Position numbers and translations under genes: made by a program
In this document: one piece after another, positions 11,374 through 23,051 of the stretch
Position numbering within the stretch: position 1 is the first letter of the stretch
Layout: every line of letters starts with the position of its first letter
The notes under the pieces: model-generated
Database searches by the model: none
What the model was told of the DNA's origin: nothing
Seen by the model: the letters and a program-made list of their open reading frames with translations, nothing else
Assembly: GCA_022036555.1 (NCBI GenBank)
Contig: CM039140.1
Location: forward strand, 744,001 to 808,000
Source of the DNA: Microstegium vimineum
Taxonomy: Eukaryota > Streptophyta > Magnoliopsida > Poales > Poaceae
Length of the DNA: 64,000 nucleotides
Direction: 5' to 3'

Positions 11374-11856
11374 TTAGGTTCTGGGATCGTCTAGGAGGTA
11401 GATCCAGTGGAGTTCGAGTAGATAGATAGGTAGTATATGCAGTTCATATGCTATGCACAGAGAAAGATTGAGAGAGAGTAGTAGATCACCGACTAGAGGA
11501 GTTGACGGGAGGTGCAGTGGCGGCGGCGGTGTTGGAGTTGGAGCCGCTGCCGTCATGGTCGTCGCAGTAGCGTCGACTGTCGAGTCCGTGGCCATCCGGG
11601 TGCTCGCCGGCGTCGGTGGTGCTTCCCGTCGCTGGCAGCGCCCCTCTAGATCGGATTAGGGTTTAGATGTCGGTGGGGTGTTGGCGGCGGCTAGGTGAAC
11701 CTCGTGTCTCGTGTCTAGCGCTCCGGCCCCACCTTGTCTTTATAGCGTTGTGCGACGGGGGCCCACCAACCACAAGGTTGGGCGCCCCCGATCAGGGCGC
11801 AGACCTAGGGCCCGTTAGGCCGTTGGGCCTAAACGGTAGGAGATCTAATTCCAACA
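11374..11856 (-). repeat. 3' LTR of copia element 1
   Basis: It matches 17737-18223 almost throughout. In minus-strand sense it starts TGTTGGAATTAGATCTCC and ends CCTAA, two bases short of the CCTAACA end of the other LTR. It contains a GC-rich promoter-like body. Confidence 0.92.
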
Positions 11857-11871
11857 TTCTCCCCCTATATC
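11857..11871 (-). other. Polypurine tract of copia element 1
   Basis: On the minus strand GATATAGGGGGAGAA immediately precedes the 3' LTR, the expected site for plus-strand DNA priming. Confidence 0.8.
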
Positions 11872-12066
11872 TCACACAATTCTTTTTATTCTTCAATTCT
11901 CATTCGAGTTCAATATTCCAATTCTTTTCAATTCCATCACAGATCAGTATATACAACATGCTTCATCGTCACAACAATTCATGTCATTGGACTAACAGCT
12001 ACTACACACCTTTCTATTTTGGAAATAAACTTTTCATCATTCTGGGCCCTTCTTGTTGTTCGGGAA

Positions 12067-15000
12067 TCATAGGCTCTCCCTTAAACCCATGCCGGCTATG
12101 TGTCCTCTGAACACACTGGGTGGAAGGCCTTTTGTGAGCAGATCCGCTAGCATCTTTTCTGTTCGTATATGCTCAAGATTTATGATATGATCCCGAAGTT
12201 TATCTTTCACAACATAGTACTTTATGTCAATGTGTTTGGCAGCACCACTTGACCTATTGTTGTGAGCATAGTCTACCGCTGGGTTGTTATCACAATACAA
12301 CCGTATCGGTCTTTCTATACTTTCAATTATTTTCAATCCGGGTACAAATTTCTTCAACTAATTTACCTGCCCCGAGGCCTCATAACAAGCTACAAACTCG
12401 GCATACATTGTCGAGGATGTAGTCACTGTTTGTTTCGAACTTTTCCATGATATCACTCCTTTAGCAAGAGTAAAGATATATCCCGATGTGGATTTTCTTT
12501 CATCTCCAACATAATCGGAATCTGAATACCCCTCTATGTGTAGGGAATCAGATTTTTTATATGTCAACATGAGACCTTTCGTATCTTGCAAATAACGCAA
12601 GACTTTCTTCACTAATTTCCAATGTTCAATTCCTGGATTCTTTTGATATCTGTCAAGTAACCCGGTAACAAAAGCTATGTCAGGGCGTGTACACGTTTGA
12701 GCATATTGTAAACTTCCAATTGCCGAAGCATACGGTACCGCTTTCATTTGATCAATTTCATATTGGTTCTTGGGACACTGATGTTCCCCATATTTATCGC
12801 CCTTGACAATCGGAGCAGGAGATGGACTACACGCATGTATACTAAATTTCTTCAAAACTTTTTCTATGTATGCTTTCTGCGACAATCCCAATACCTCTTT
12901 TCTTCTATCTCGATGAATCTCAATTCCCAAAACAAATGAAGCTTCACCAAGATCTTTCATATCAAAGTTCGAGGACAAGAACTTCTTCGTCTCCAATAGT
13001 AGATTGACATCACTACTAGTAAGTAAGATATCATCTACATATAGGATCAGAAATATGTATTTCTTATTCTTAAATTTCACATAGACACAATTGTCCTCGA
13101 CATTTTCTGTAAACCCAAAACCCTTTATAGTTTTATCAAACTTCAAGTACCACTGTCTCGAAGCTTGTTTCAAACCATAAATGGATCTTTTCAGACGACA
13201 TCCCATATTTTCTTTTCCTTTTACGACAAAACCTTTCGGTTGTGCCATATAGACATTTTCATCCAAATCTCCATTTAGGAATGCGGTCTTTACATCCATC
13301 TGATGTAATTCTAGATCATAGTGAGCCACAAGTGCCATAATAATTCTGAAAGAATCTTTACAAGAAACCAGGAAAAAGGTTTCATTGTAATCAATCCCTT
13401 CTCTTTGGATGAAACCCTTAGCCACAAGTCGCGCTTTGTGTCTTTCAATATTCCCTTGGGAGTCATATTTCGTCTTGTAGACCCATTTGGATCCTACTTT
13501 CTTAGCTCCTTTAGGAATGTTTTCCAGAACCCAAACTTTGTTGGTATTCATAGATTTCATCTCATCTTCCATGGCCTGAAGCCACTTCGATGAGAATTCG
13601 CTTCTCATGGCTTCTTCAAAAGTTATAGGGTCATCTTCCATATGGAATTCTTCAGTTTCATAAATTTCATAATCATCTGGAATTGCTGACCTTCTAGTTC
13701 TTTGAGACCTTCTAGGGGCCTCTAGCACTTGGTCCACTATGGGCAGTTGTTGTTCTTCCTCATAAGCGACATTTGGTTCTACAGGCTCCTGATGGACAGG
13801 TTTCTCTTGTTCATTTGTTGTCGCTATGGGAGAACTCACAACAGGCGTTGTCACCACAGCGTCATGTACTGCTGGTGCAACATCGGTAGCAGGTAACGTA
13901 AAGAATGGTTCTTCAACCATCGGAGTAGGTACATGTACCCGCTTCTCCTCAAGGCTAATTTCACGTGTTACCTTGCTCCCCCTGATCATGTCATCCTCCA
14001 AGAACACAACGTGTCTTGTTTCAACAAATTTTGTATATCTATCAGGACAATAGAATCGATATCCCTTCGATCTTTCTGGATAGCCAATGAAATGGCAGCT
14101 GACGGTCTTGGGGTCTAACTTTCCAATATTTGGGTTAAAAACCTTTGCCTCAGCTGGACAGCCCCACATACGTAAATGCTTAAGTGAGGGTTCTCTTCCT
14201 GTCCATAATTCATACGGTGTTTTCTGCACCGACTTGCTTGGTACTCGATTAAGTATGTGTATGGCGGTTTTCAGTGCCTCCATCCATAAACCAATCGGTA
14301 GTGTGGAGTAACTCATCATGCTTCTCACCATATCCATTAAGGTACGGTTTCTTCTTTCAGCCACTCCGTTCTGCTGAGGCTCCCCCGGTGTGGAGTATTG
14401 AGCGACTATGCCATTTTCCTGTAGGAACCTTGCAAAGGGACTTAGAATTTGGCCATACGGGGTATGTCGCCCATAATACTCTCCACCACGGTCTGATCGA
14501 AATATCTTTATTTTCAAGTTGTGTTGATTTTCAATTTCGGCTTTAAATATCTTAAATTTATACAATACTTCTGTTCTTTCTTTAATTGGATAAATATAGC
14601 CATAACGAGAGTAATCATCCGTGAATGTTATGAACGAATCATAACCATCCACGCTTTTCATTGGGAATGGACCACAAATGTCCGTGTGGATTATTTTTAA
14701 TACTCTCGTGCTTCGTTTAACACCTTTCTTTATTTTCTTAACATATTTTCCTTTGATGCAATCAACACATTGTTCTAAATCGAAGAATTCTAAGTGCGGA
14801 AGCATTGATTTTTTTACTAAGCGTTCTATTCTCCCCCTCGAAATATGGCCCAAACGACAATGCCATAGCTTCAAAGAGTCGCTTTCATTTCTCTTCCGCT
14901 TCTTATTCTTATTTGTAGATTGGGAGACATTCACAGCATCACATTCATGATTCACATTCTCAGCAAGAGATAATAAATAAAGCTTGTCTTGTCGGAAGGC

Positions 15001-16269
15001 AAGACCAACACACTTATCATTATTATCAAATATTTCACATCTGCCATTACCAAAATGACAGCCAAATCCATCATCATCGAGTTTCGAAACACTTATTAAA
15101 TTCCTACGCAAAGAGGAAACATAGAGTACATTTCTAAGCTTAAGTACAAAGCCATCTTTTAATTCTAAAGCTAGATCGCCAATGGCTTCAACTCCAGCTT
15201 GTACTCCATTCGCAACTTTAATCGTTCTTTCTCCTCTTTGCAGGGTTCTCCCACTTAACCCCTGTAATGAATTCGAAATGTGAATTGTTGCACCTGAATC
15301 AATCCACCAAGAGGTGTTCGAATAACATAAAAATAGGGATTCATCTATAAATGTGATAGTATCATCACCTTTCTTCAGTAGCTTTTTCAGGTGGACTGGG
15401 CAATCTCTCTTGTAATGCCCTCTCTTGAAGCATTCCTTGCACTGATCTTTTTCAACATTGCCATATTTTCTGAAGTCCTCATCCTGAGAGTCCTTTTCTT
15501 TTTCCTTTTCAATTGCCTTTTCTTGTGGCCTGGAGGGAGAGCCTTTATTCCACTGGGGTTTCCCCTATGGTTTCTTGTAATAATTCTTTCTTTTATTGTC
15601 CTTGACAAGATGAGCTAATTCATCCTGTGCGGACTTAAGTCTCTCTTCCTCCTGGACACACATTGCAATGAGCTTTTCAATGTCCCAGTTTTCAGGCATC
15701 ATATTGTAGTTCACGGCAAAAGTTTCGAATTCTTTTGGCAGAGAATGAAAGACCAAGTGAATGAGGAACTTATCATTGATCCCCAAATCCATTGTCTTTA
15801 ATTTTGCTGCCATGGTGTTCATTTTCAATATGTGCTGACGCACACCACCACCATTGTATTTTTCAGATACAAGTTTATGTATCATAGTGCTTGTTGTGAC
15901 CTTGGAAGACCCAGTAAACTGACTCTTTACCCTTTCGAGGTAGTCAATGGCGGTGATGTATTCTAGGATAGACCCTCGGATTTGGTCTTCAATGGTGGCT
16001 TTCGCCACCAACAGACATTTTCTGTTGGATTGAATCCAACGCCTGTGTTCAATGTCATATTTCATTCTGACTTTAGCAAAGTCACACTTTTGGGCGTTAA
16101 ATGCTTCGTCAGTTTCATCGGTTCTCTTCTCCGGTTCCTCTGGAATAGTAGGACACGGTGAAGTAATGGCAAGATCAATTTCTGCCAATGCAAGTTCTAG
16201 CTCGTACTTCTTCCGCCACACACGGTAGTTGGTACCGTTTAGTGGAGGAATGTTGTTAATATTCACCAT
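12067..16269 (-). pseudogene. Copia gag-pol polyprotein with two nonsense codons
   Basis: One continuous minus-strand frame of about 1,400 codons starts at ATG 16269 and ends with TGA at 12067-12069. Gag (16269 to about 15400) ends in a CCHC zinc knuckle, CKECFKRGHYKRDCP. Protease has WWIDSGATIH. Integrase has the HCRLGH...C..C finger near its start, then HTDICGPF, SDRGGEY and an EPQQNGVAERRN block. Reverse transcriptase has QMDVKTAFLNGDL and LYVDDILL. RNase H has SDSDYVGDERKSTSGY and, after the stop, a conserved end with AKHIDIKYY and LADLLTKGLP. The first stop (TAG at 15565-15567) lies in gag before the zinc knuckle. The second (TAG at 12358-12360) replaces a Trp in RNase H. The copy itself cannot make a full polyprotein unless the stops are read through; element RNA could be mobilised by a related active copy. 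Confidence 0.9.
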
Positions 16270-16924
16270 TCCTTTAACTCCTGAAATTTATCTAAAGAAA
16301 AGTGAGAAACATTCATCATATAAATTACATGTCTTAACTCAACGTTGGTCAAAATTAAAACATACAATTCCTTTATGCAAAATTTATACATCACCGTTGG
16401 GCAGAAGTAAAATAAATGCATAGCAAGTCATTATAATAATAATGTTATTAACAACGTTGGTCAGAAAATAACAGTATTATACTTTCACCAAAAATTTCAG
16501 AGAATTCATAATTCGCTCAAAATTAAATTACACGTTGGTGCAAATTTAATCAAGAGACAAAATTTAATATTTTCTTCGCAGCGGAAACAATAAAATAATA
16601 TTCATAATCTTATTTTCCTGAAGAAGTTAATTCATATTATTATTCGCTGAACGAAAATTATCGTTGGATAAAATTTGTGCAGAGAAAAATTCATCAAAAT
16701 TCGGTTCAAATTCGAAGTTATTCATAACTATTTCTGGAAAATAGAATAAATAAATGAAATTGTTCAAAATATTATTTTCCAGAATATTATTCATATGATT
16801 ATTCTTTGAACATAAAGATATCGTTGGATAAAATTTATGCAGAGAAAAATGCATCAAAATTCGGTTCAATTCTTTCAAATTCAAAGTTCATCATTTTCTG
16901 GAAAATAAAAAATTGAAAAACGAC

Positions 16925-17720
16925 ACTGTTCATTCGCGGGCTGAAGCAAACCGAGTGGCCCAGAGGCCATTTCGGCCCAGTTAGCCGCGCTCGGGGCTTC
17001 CCCCTCCCGCCCAGGCCGCAACGTGGGCCTGGGCCGGGAATTCGCCCACCCGCCTGGGCTGAAAGGCGGCCCAGCAGGCAGAGCGCTGCCGCGGCCGTCG
17101 GATCTAGGGCGGCACAGATCGAACGGCGGAGCACTTCTTTCGCGGGATCAAAACCGGCGTTCGGCCGGCTCCCCCCGAACCCTAGCTTCATTTGCTTCTC
17201 TCCCTTCTCCTTTCTGCGCAGAGCAAGGCGGCGGCTTGGCGGATCCGGCGGAGAGAGCCCATCGGCGCTCCCTCCTTCCTTCCTCCCCCGCGCCGCTCCT
17301 TTCTCCCTTCCTCCCCCCCCCACGCCGCTCCTTTCTCCCCCCCCCCCCCCCGCGAGTGAGAGTAGCGGCTGCGGCCGAGTCCGACCGACCAAAGAGGGAA
17401 ACAGGGCCGCCGCGGAACCCCTCGCCGGCGCGCGCGTTCGCCCTACGGTTGAGCGCGCCGCCGTCGAGTGGCTCTGTGACGGTGCTGCTCACGCGCACGA
17501 AGTCAAGGTAGGGTCCGGGGTTCTTAGTTCATTTTGATTCGGATCGGGTTTCCCTGTGTAGTTAGGGTTTCGATTCGGTTTTCGTTCATGCCGATCCGAT
17601 GTTCGTTCTGGTTCTTCTCCCTAATCCCTTCCTCTGTTCTTGAGATTTAGGGTTAGGGTGTCGTTCGGTGCATATTGTTGAGCCGATTCGGCTCTGATCC
17701 AGATGGATCCCCTCCATAGG
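16925..17720 (+). promoter_or_regulatory. Host-promoter-like segment inside the copia leader, antisense to the element
   Basis: This GC-rich stretch lies between primer site and gag. Read on the plus strand (opposite to the element) it looks like the 5' end of a plant housekeeping gene. There are repeated GGCCCA/TGGGCC/TGGGCT site-II-like words at 16955-17075, then CGAACCCTAG (telo-box-like) at about 17176, a pyrimidine-rich leader, a possible splice donor CAAG|GTAGGG at about 17510, and a T-rich intron-like stretch with TTTAGGG words ending CTGATCCAG|ATG at about 17700. None of this proves transcription. The poly-C tract at 17316-17352 is low-complexity. Confidence 0.4.
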
Positions 17721-17721
17721 A

Positions 17722-17735
17722 GGCGTCTGATACCA
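17722..17735 (-). other. Primer-binding site of copia element 1
   Basis: On the minus strand TGGTATCAGACGCC lies one base inside the 5' LTR, the usual complement to the 3' end of initiator tRNA-Met in Ty1-copia elements. Confidence 0.85.
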
Positions 17736-17736
17736 T

Positions 17737-18223
17737 TGTTAGGTTCTAGGATCGTCTAGGAGGTAGATCCAGTGGAGTTCGAGTAGGTAGATAGGTAGTA
17801 TATGCAGTCCGTATGCTATGCACAGAGAGAGATCGAGAGAGAGTAGTAGATCACCGACCAGAGGAGTCGACGGGAGGTGCAGTGGCGGCGGCGGTGTTGG
17901 AGTTGGAGCCGATGCCCGTCATGGTCGTCGCAGTAGCGTCGATTGTCGGGTCCGTGGCCATCCGGGTGCTCGCCGGCGTCAGTGGTGCTTCCCGTCGCTG
18001 GCAGCGCCCCTCTAGATCGGATTAGGGTTTAGATGTCGATGGGGTGTTGGCGGCGGCTAGGTGAACCTCGTGTCTCGTGCCTAGCGCCCCGCCCCCCACC
18101 TTGTCTTTATAGCGCTGTGCGACGGGGACCCACCAACCACAAGGTTGGGCGCCCCCGATCAGGGCGTAGACCTAGGGCCCGTTAGGCTGTTGGGCCTAAA
18201 CGGTAGGAGATCTAATTCCAACA
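17737..18223 (-). repeat. 5' LTR of copia element 1
   Basis: It starts TGTTGGAATTAG and ends CCTAACA in minus-strand sense, about 487 bp, and pairs with 11374-11856. It is followed on the plus strand by the target duplication TCCAC. Confidence 0.93.
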
Positions 18224-18228
18224 TCCAC

Positions 18229-19641
18229 AACTCCACATGCCGTAGAAGGAGAAAGGAAAACGGATTGTTGGTGTGTCATGGATCCATTCTTTCGTTCAAA
18301 GTCCTCAGGACTTTTTCTATTCGAGAAATGGACGGTCCAAGATATAGATGATAGATGTTGTGTGTTCAAACTTCAAAGCTAGCGACCAGAAATTTTCCAA
18401 ACCGAGCCTCCCGCTACACACAGGACAGGCATCTATCTTCAAAAGGAATTGGAGCAATTTCAGATTAGACCCTCCAACTCTTTATGTTACATAGTAGGAG
18501 GCTCGGGAGCTACACTCAGTGACAGTGAGTGCACTTTTCTGAAAAGTGCACACCACTAAAAGATCTCAAAAAGCACTATATGGTTTCCTTCAAGAAGGTA
18601 CTTGAAAAATGCTTGATTCTACTCGGCAAGCTCCAGGAGATTCAAGACAACTTCTAAGATCAACCATACATTGCTCGGGGGCTGTCATTCTACCATCATA
18701 AATTTGGCCAAAAATATATTAAAAGTAAACATTATTTTAGGCACAAAATAAATATATATAAGCATCCTAAAATATGTTTGCATATAGTATATCTATTTGG
18801 CGTCATAAATGTTGATAATTTAGTTAAATACATGATAGTTTTTCTAAAATAAATATAGGATAATTTGAATTCTAATAAACCTAAAACGATATTCTTTTGG
18901 AGAGGGAGCAGGGATGTAACCAAATGGCGTTTTGCAGAATTATCCAAGAAAACATTGAGCGCCGGTGTCGACTACTTAGCCCATTCTGGTGTGCCATGGG
19001 CCCAGGTATACTGGGCCTTGACTCTGGTGTAGGAACTGGGTTACTACCAGTCGGCCGGCCCACCTAACCATCCCAGTTGGCAGTTGCCTATGGATATTTC
19101 TAAAAAAAAAAAGTTGCCTATGGATAAGACCAAGCAAGATAAGAAACGAACTTTGGAGACTGACACTGGTCCTCCTGCGCGTTCCCCACTTGTCAGCAAG
19201 ACAGCCACCGTGCACACTACAAGCGGCACCCTCGCGTTACGTTACGCATTATATTCTGCCGCGGAAAGCGTGCGTGCACTCTGCTCGCTTTTTCAACCTG
19301 GCCATTGCATTGCATGCACCTCAAGCAAACGACCGATGCAGAGAGGCAGAGAGCACAGCATCCTACTGGCAAAGGCAACACGTGAATACATACGTGATTC
19401 TATTCTGCCTAGGCCGCGCGCCACGCAAAGAAGCATCCTACTGGCACGCCATGCATGCAAGCACACACCGGAGGCTGCCGTTTCAAATCCCGGCCGCGCG
19501 AAAACGGCGACAAGAACAACGCCGACGCCGTCGCAGACGCTCGCGCGCGCAGCACGCCCCTCCCTGCTCCCGAGCGACCCCCCTCGCGCGCCATCCGGCT
19601 GCCAGCCCCCGCGCCCTCACGTACGCGCGATCGGCGTACGC
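18229..19641. other. Intergenic with probable Gypsy LTR-element remnant
   Basis: No gene is seen in 18229-19050. The word TTGCTCGGGGGCTGTCA near 18672-18688 resembles the polypurine-tract border of grass Gypsy elements, suggesting a fragment there. A 10-bp perfect hairpin (GTGCACTTTT/AAAAGTGCAC, 3-nt loop) lies at 18529-18551. From about 19180 the sequence becomes GC-rich and is probably the upstream region of the exon at 19642. Confidence 0.4.
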
Positions 19642-19989
19642 ATGCCACGCATGCGGCCGACGACGGAGCAGGCGGAGCGGCGGCTGGCCGGGACCGGGCT
19701 CCGCGCAGTCCGGCGCCGGTCCGTGGCCCTCGCCGCCGCGAACCTGGCGACCGCGGCCGTCGGGGTCGCGGCAGAGGTGGCGGGCGTGTGGATGCGCTGC
19801 GGGATAAGGGAGAGGTGCGCGGTTGGGGCGGTGGCCGCGCTGCCCGTGGCGAGGATCGTGGCCATGGTCGGGATGGCGCGCGCGCAGGAGGTGACAGCTC
19901 TCGCCGTTGCCTCCGACGCCGACCGCGGTGGTGGTGGTGGTGGCAGCGACCACGGGCCGTCGCACGACTTCGCCAAGCGGGAGACCAGG
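19642..19989 (+). CDS. Orphan first exon of a DAG-lipase-like (class 3 lipase) gene
   Basis: The frame opens at ATG 19642 (MPRMRPTTEQAERRL) and ends at a splice donor, AGG|GTGGGT, at 19989/19990 after 116 codons. The order of features matches exon 1 of the complete lipase at 24131: a basic lead, two hydrophobic segments (about residues 30-50 and 60-85), the motif MVGMARAQE (compare MIGAARAQH), a low-complexity stretch, and a final RETR before the donor (compare HEIR). No partner exon 2 is visible before 24131. It is therefore either a truncated paralogue or an upstream alternative first exon; both exon 1 copies end in the same phase and could join exon 2 at 25467. The second ATG at 19651 is an alternative start. 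Long frames on other strands here reflect GC content. Confidence 0.6.
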
Positions 19990-21111
19990 GTGGGTTGTGA
20001 CAGCTTCTCTCTAAAAACTACAGTAGCTAGCTAGCTTCTCGAGTTTCCTAGTACGTTTTGGGAGTCAAAACCTGCCTGGATTGGAATATGATTGGATACG
20101 ATTGGAATAGTAATATAGGTCATCGTGCATGCCTACGTCGCATATATAATTCGGCCACAGTGTTCCCTCTAATCCTAAACACAACAATTAGTCATCAAGC
20201 ATCCCCCGCGCCGAAAATAAACAAAATAAATATAAATCCATGATAACTTCAACAATGCAACATTTTCTTCACTATTCTCCTCCTTATTGTTAACTCTACT
20301 TAAATGTAGTACTCATTTTTTGGATGTGAGAGGGTCGGGTATTGAAGAATTTCTCCTTTACGTGAACAATGATCACCTAACAAATTCACCTAAATAATCA
20401 TTCTGAACTAGTTTTTTCAAATTCAAACCATATAATCGACCCACACAAAGATTTCTGAAACCAAGGCCAGTCATTATGTGAGAGTCAATAAGCCAGAAGT
20501 TGGTGGACTATTATAACAAGGGATATGAAATACTTTTCTCTCCATACTTAATTTATCCTAAATTACCTACGGTATTCGTGGACGGATGGATCACATGATT
20601 CTCGGTATACATCAACAAAATTCTTTTGTACAACCTTTTCATTTGCAGGTGTAGCATTACTTAAGAATACGTACGTGTGAGATATCATATAAAGGCTGCG
20701 GTAGTGCTAGCTGTTAAAACTTTAAAGTCGAAAGGGTAATGTCGGGTAGCACCGTAGCTTATTACACACTATCCCTGGAAATACATTTTCAGAGATGGTT
20801 ATGTTAAGTAGCTAGACCGTGTCTAGAAATATAGACATTTTTAGATGTGTCTGTTTTAATATATCCGTCCCTAAAAATGTGATTTCTAGAGGTTGTTGCT
20901 ACTTTTTATAGATGAGTCAATTTAAGATATCATATACATATACCAAGTTCTTAAATTTTAAAATTTATATATTTTTTATATTTTTCAAATGATCTAGCAT
21001 GAAGAGACACTTTTTGTAAAAATTGTAGTGATCGACAAGATCTAGACTTTTATAGATGATTGTTTTATTTAAAGTCTGTTAGAAGCCAAAATAGTTAGTA
21101 TGATTAATTCA
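19990..21111. other. Intergenic or intronic AT-rich DNA
   Basis: No coding exon resembling lipase exon 2 or any other gene is visible. Segments at 20740-20940 (TCTAGAAATATAGACATTTTTAG and similar words) look like CACTA-derived subterminal sequence. Confidence 0.45.
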
Positions 21112-21370
21112 TACTCCCTCCGTCCATGAAAGAATGGATTTCTGGGTTTGTCTTAAGTCAATTTTTTTGAACTTTGACCAAATTTCTAGAATAAAGTATT
21201 AAAAGTTATGATATCAAACTAATATTAGATTTATCCTAAGAATATATTTTTACATGATACTCATTTTAATTCATAGATGTTGTTACGTTTATCTATAAAG
21301 TTAGTTAAAGTTAAAAAAGTTTGACTGACACGAATTTTAGGAATTGATTCTTTCGGAAATGGAGGGAATA
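21112..21370. mobile_element. Stowaway-type MITE
   Basis: It begins TA-CTCCCTCCGTCCATGAAAG and ends with the inverted counterpart TTCGGAAATGGAGGGAATA. The body contains the usual AAAAAAGTTTGACT/AACTTTGACCAAATTT words. It is about 255 bp and non-coding. Confidence 0.75.
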
Positions 21371-21391
21371 CTTGTTAATAAAAAAAGATAG

Positions 21392-21392
<1 letters not shown>

Positions 21393-21449
<57 letters not shown>
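21393..21449. repeat. (TA)n microsatellite
   Basis: An almost perfect TA dinucleotide run of about 57 bp. Confidence 0.95.
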
Positions 21450-21451
<2 letters not shown>

Positions 21452-21740
21452 TAAAGCTGGTCACAAGTATGGTGTGATGGTAGAGGTGGTTGCAGACAAG
21501 ATAGATCTCTCATGTTTGCATGCACTTGTTTTAAATACTTCAGAGAAAAAAATTGCGATATACTAGTTGCGGTAGTCCTTAGGAAATATAAAATACCTTT
21601 TATTTTTAATGTTTTTTAAAGTTTTTTTTAAAAAAATGGAGGAAGTTGACTAAGCCAACCACTGGAAACCACTTTGAGGAATAGTTACCTTAATAAACAC
21701 CCCTAAAATAATTTTGGGTGGCGGCTAACTTAAAAAAATC

Positions 21741-21744
<4 letters not shown>

Positions 21745-21796
<52 letters not shown>
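21745..21796. repeat. (TA)n microsatellite
   Basis: A second TA run of about 52 bp, just inside the CACTA terminus at 21875. Confidence 0.95.
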
Positions 21797-21800
<4 letters not shown>

Positions 21801-21814
21801 CTACGGTCATTGTT

Positions 21815-21875
21815 GTACTAAAGGTATGAAAAACGGCACCAATTTTAACGTCTCTAAAAAAACTTTTCTGTAGTG
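21815..21875 (-). mobile_element. CACTA-type transposon terminus
   Basis: The minus strand reads CACTACAGAAAAGTTTTTTT starting at 21875, followed by AGAGACGTTAAAATTGG, a standard CACTA-superfamily end in grasses. The opposite terminus is not identified with confidence. CACTA-like words at 20740-20940 may belong to the same element. Confidence 0.6.
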
Positions 21876-22350
21876 TGAGTTAATGTCCACCAAAGATTGT
21901 AGTATTAAAGTTTGAGAGATTTTGATATGCAACATGAAATTGTCAATTGCCAGTAGTCGGCATGTTTTGTGGCCCTCTTTGACAAGGTTTTAAGCATCTC
22001 CAACTTAGCTGTAGCCAATGAAAAAACAAGATTGGCTTCATCACCTCCCAGTTCGTCATGTAGGAGAGAGATCTTATATCGTCAATGGTGTTAGAGCTAC
22101 TTCAAACTCTACTAATTAATAAAAAGGACCTTTATTAGATTGGAGTGACATAGAGTATGGTACGATTTAGGAAAGCCCCTTCTCTTCCCAAAAAAAAACA
22201 CCAAAGTTGTTTCATGGGTAGTTGTGGACTTGTGGTAACGCCTGTGGCTCTATGCCTCTATTCAAACCGGTAGCATAAGCGAATAGCATATCACATGTTA
22301 TAACTCTATAAGCATTTATATATTTTTATTACCATAATCTCTTTAAAAGT

Positions 22351-22384
<34 letters not shown>

Positions 22385-22385
22385 T
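22351..22385. repeat. (TA)n microsatellite
   Basis: A TA run of about 35 bp with one interruption. Confidence 0.9.
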
Positions 22386-22464
22386 GAGCAGAAAACTATA
22401 GAAAAATATACTATACAAGTCATGACGAATATATTTTAAAGTTCACTTGTAAATCACTATTACC

Positions 22465-22795
22465 ACTAAGATACCGTTTGGTTCACTGGCCGATAACGCA
22501 AACGTTATAGGAAATATATTGCAGGAGGAGTGGTGCGGGAATGACTGATTACTTAATTTGTTTGGCTCACTAGCCGGTAAGGCAAACGCGGGTCCTCCTT
22601 GACTGTTCGAGTGGCGGTGCAGCGGCGTAATTGGATAGGACTCGAGGATGGGCGTAATCACGATTGAATGGATCGTTATCTAATAAGTGGTAACTCTTAA
22701 CGGGTCAGGCCGAATCAAACAAATGCATCGCCATCTGATTTCTTCCGTATTCAGGTCACGTTACATTTCATTGAACCAAACGCTTCGTAAGTTGT
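22465..22795. mobile_element. Possible MITE
   Basis: The left side CGTTTGGTTCACTGGCC and right side TTGAACCAAACGCTTCG form opposed GTTTGGTTCA/TGAACCAAAC termini around a non-coding body of about 330 bp. The superfamily is not determined. Confidence 0.5.
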
Positions 22796-22810
22796 AATAA
22801 CTAGTACATA

Positions 22811-23051
22811 TCCCCTCCATGCTAAATTAAAAGGTGTTTTTGGCTCTTTTGATAAATTAATTTTATCATGCATCTAAAGTTCTAGACATAATATATATCT
22901 GACTGCACAACAAAAATTATGTATCTGAACGACAAAACGTCTTATAATTTGAAATGAACGCTATGCCATTAGATATACACTAATATAGATACATAGTAAA
23001 ACCAATATATCTAGAAAACTCAAAACGTCTTACAATTTAAAATAGAGAGAA
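22811..23051. mobile_element. Stowaway-type MITE, degenerate
   Basis: The left end TCCCCTCCATGCTAAATTAA and right end AAAACGTCTTACAATTTAAA followed by ATAGAGAGAATA are diverged inverted copies. AAAACGTCTTATAATTTGAAA also recurs internally near 22936-22956. Confidence 0.65.

Larger units (their letters stand above)
11369..18228 (-). mobile_element. Nearly intact Ty1-copia retrotransposon, minus orientation
   Basis: Two near-identical LTRs lie at 11374-11856 and 17737-18223. The element is flanked by a perfect 5-bp duplication, TCCAC (11369-11373 and 18224-18228). Read on the minus strand, the order is LTR, tRNA-Met primer site, long leader, gag with zinc knuckle, protease, integrase, reverse transcriptase, RNase H, polypurine tract and LTR. 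Integrase preceding reverse transcriptase defines the Copia superfamily. The polyprotein frame has two nonsense codons and no visible frameshift. Both LTRs still resemble each other closely by eye, so insertion is probably recent. The 3' LTR has lost its terminal CA dinucleotide (minus-strand sense). Confidence 0.93.

Noticed and set aside
21337..21566. Tyr/Ile repeat peptides
   Set aside because: Translation of the (TA)n microsatellite.
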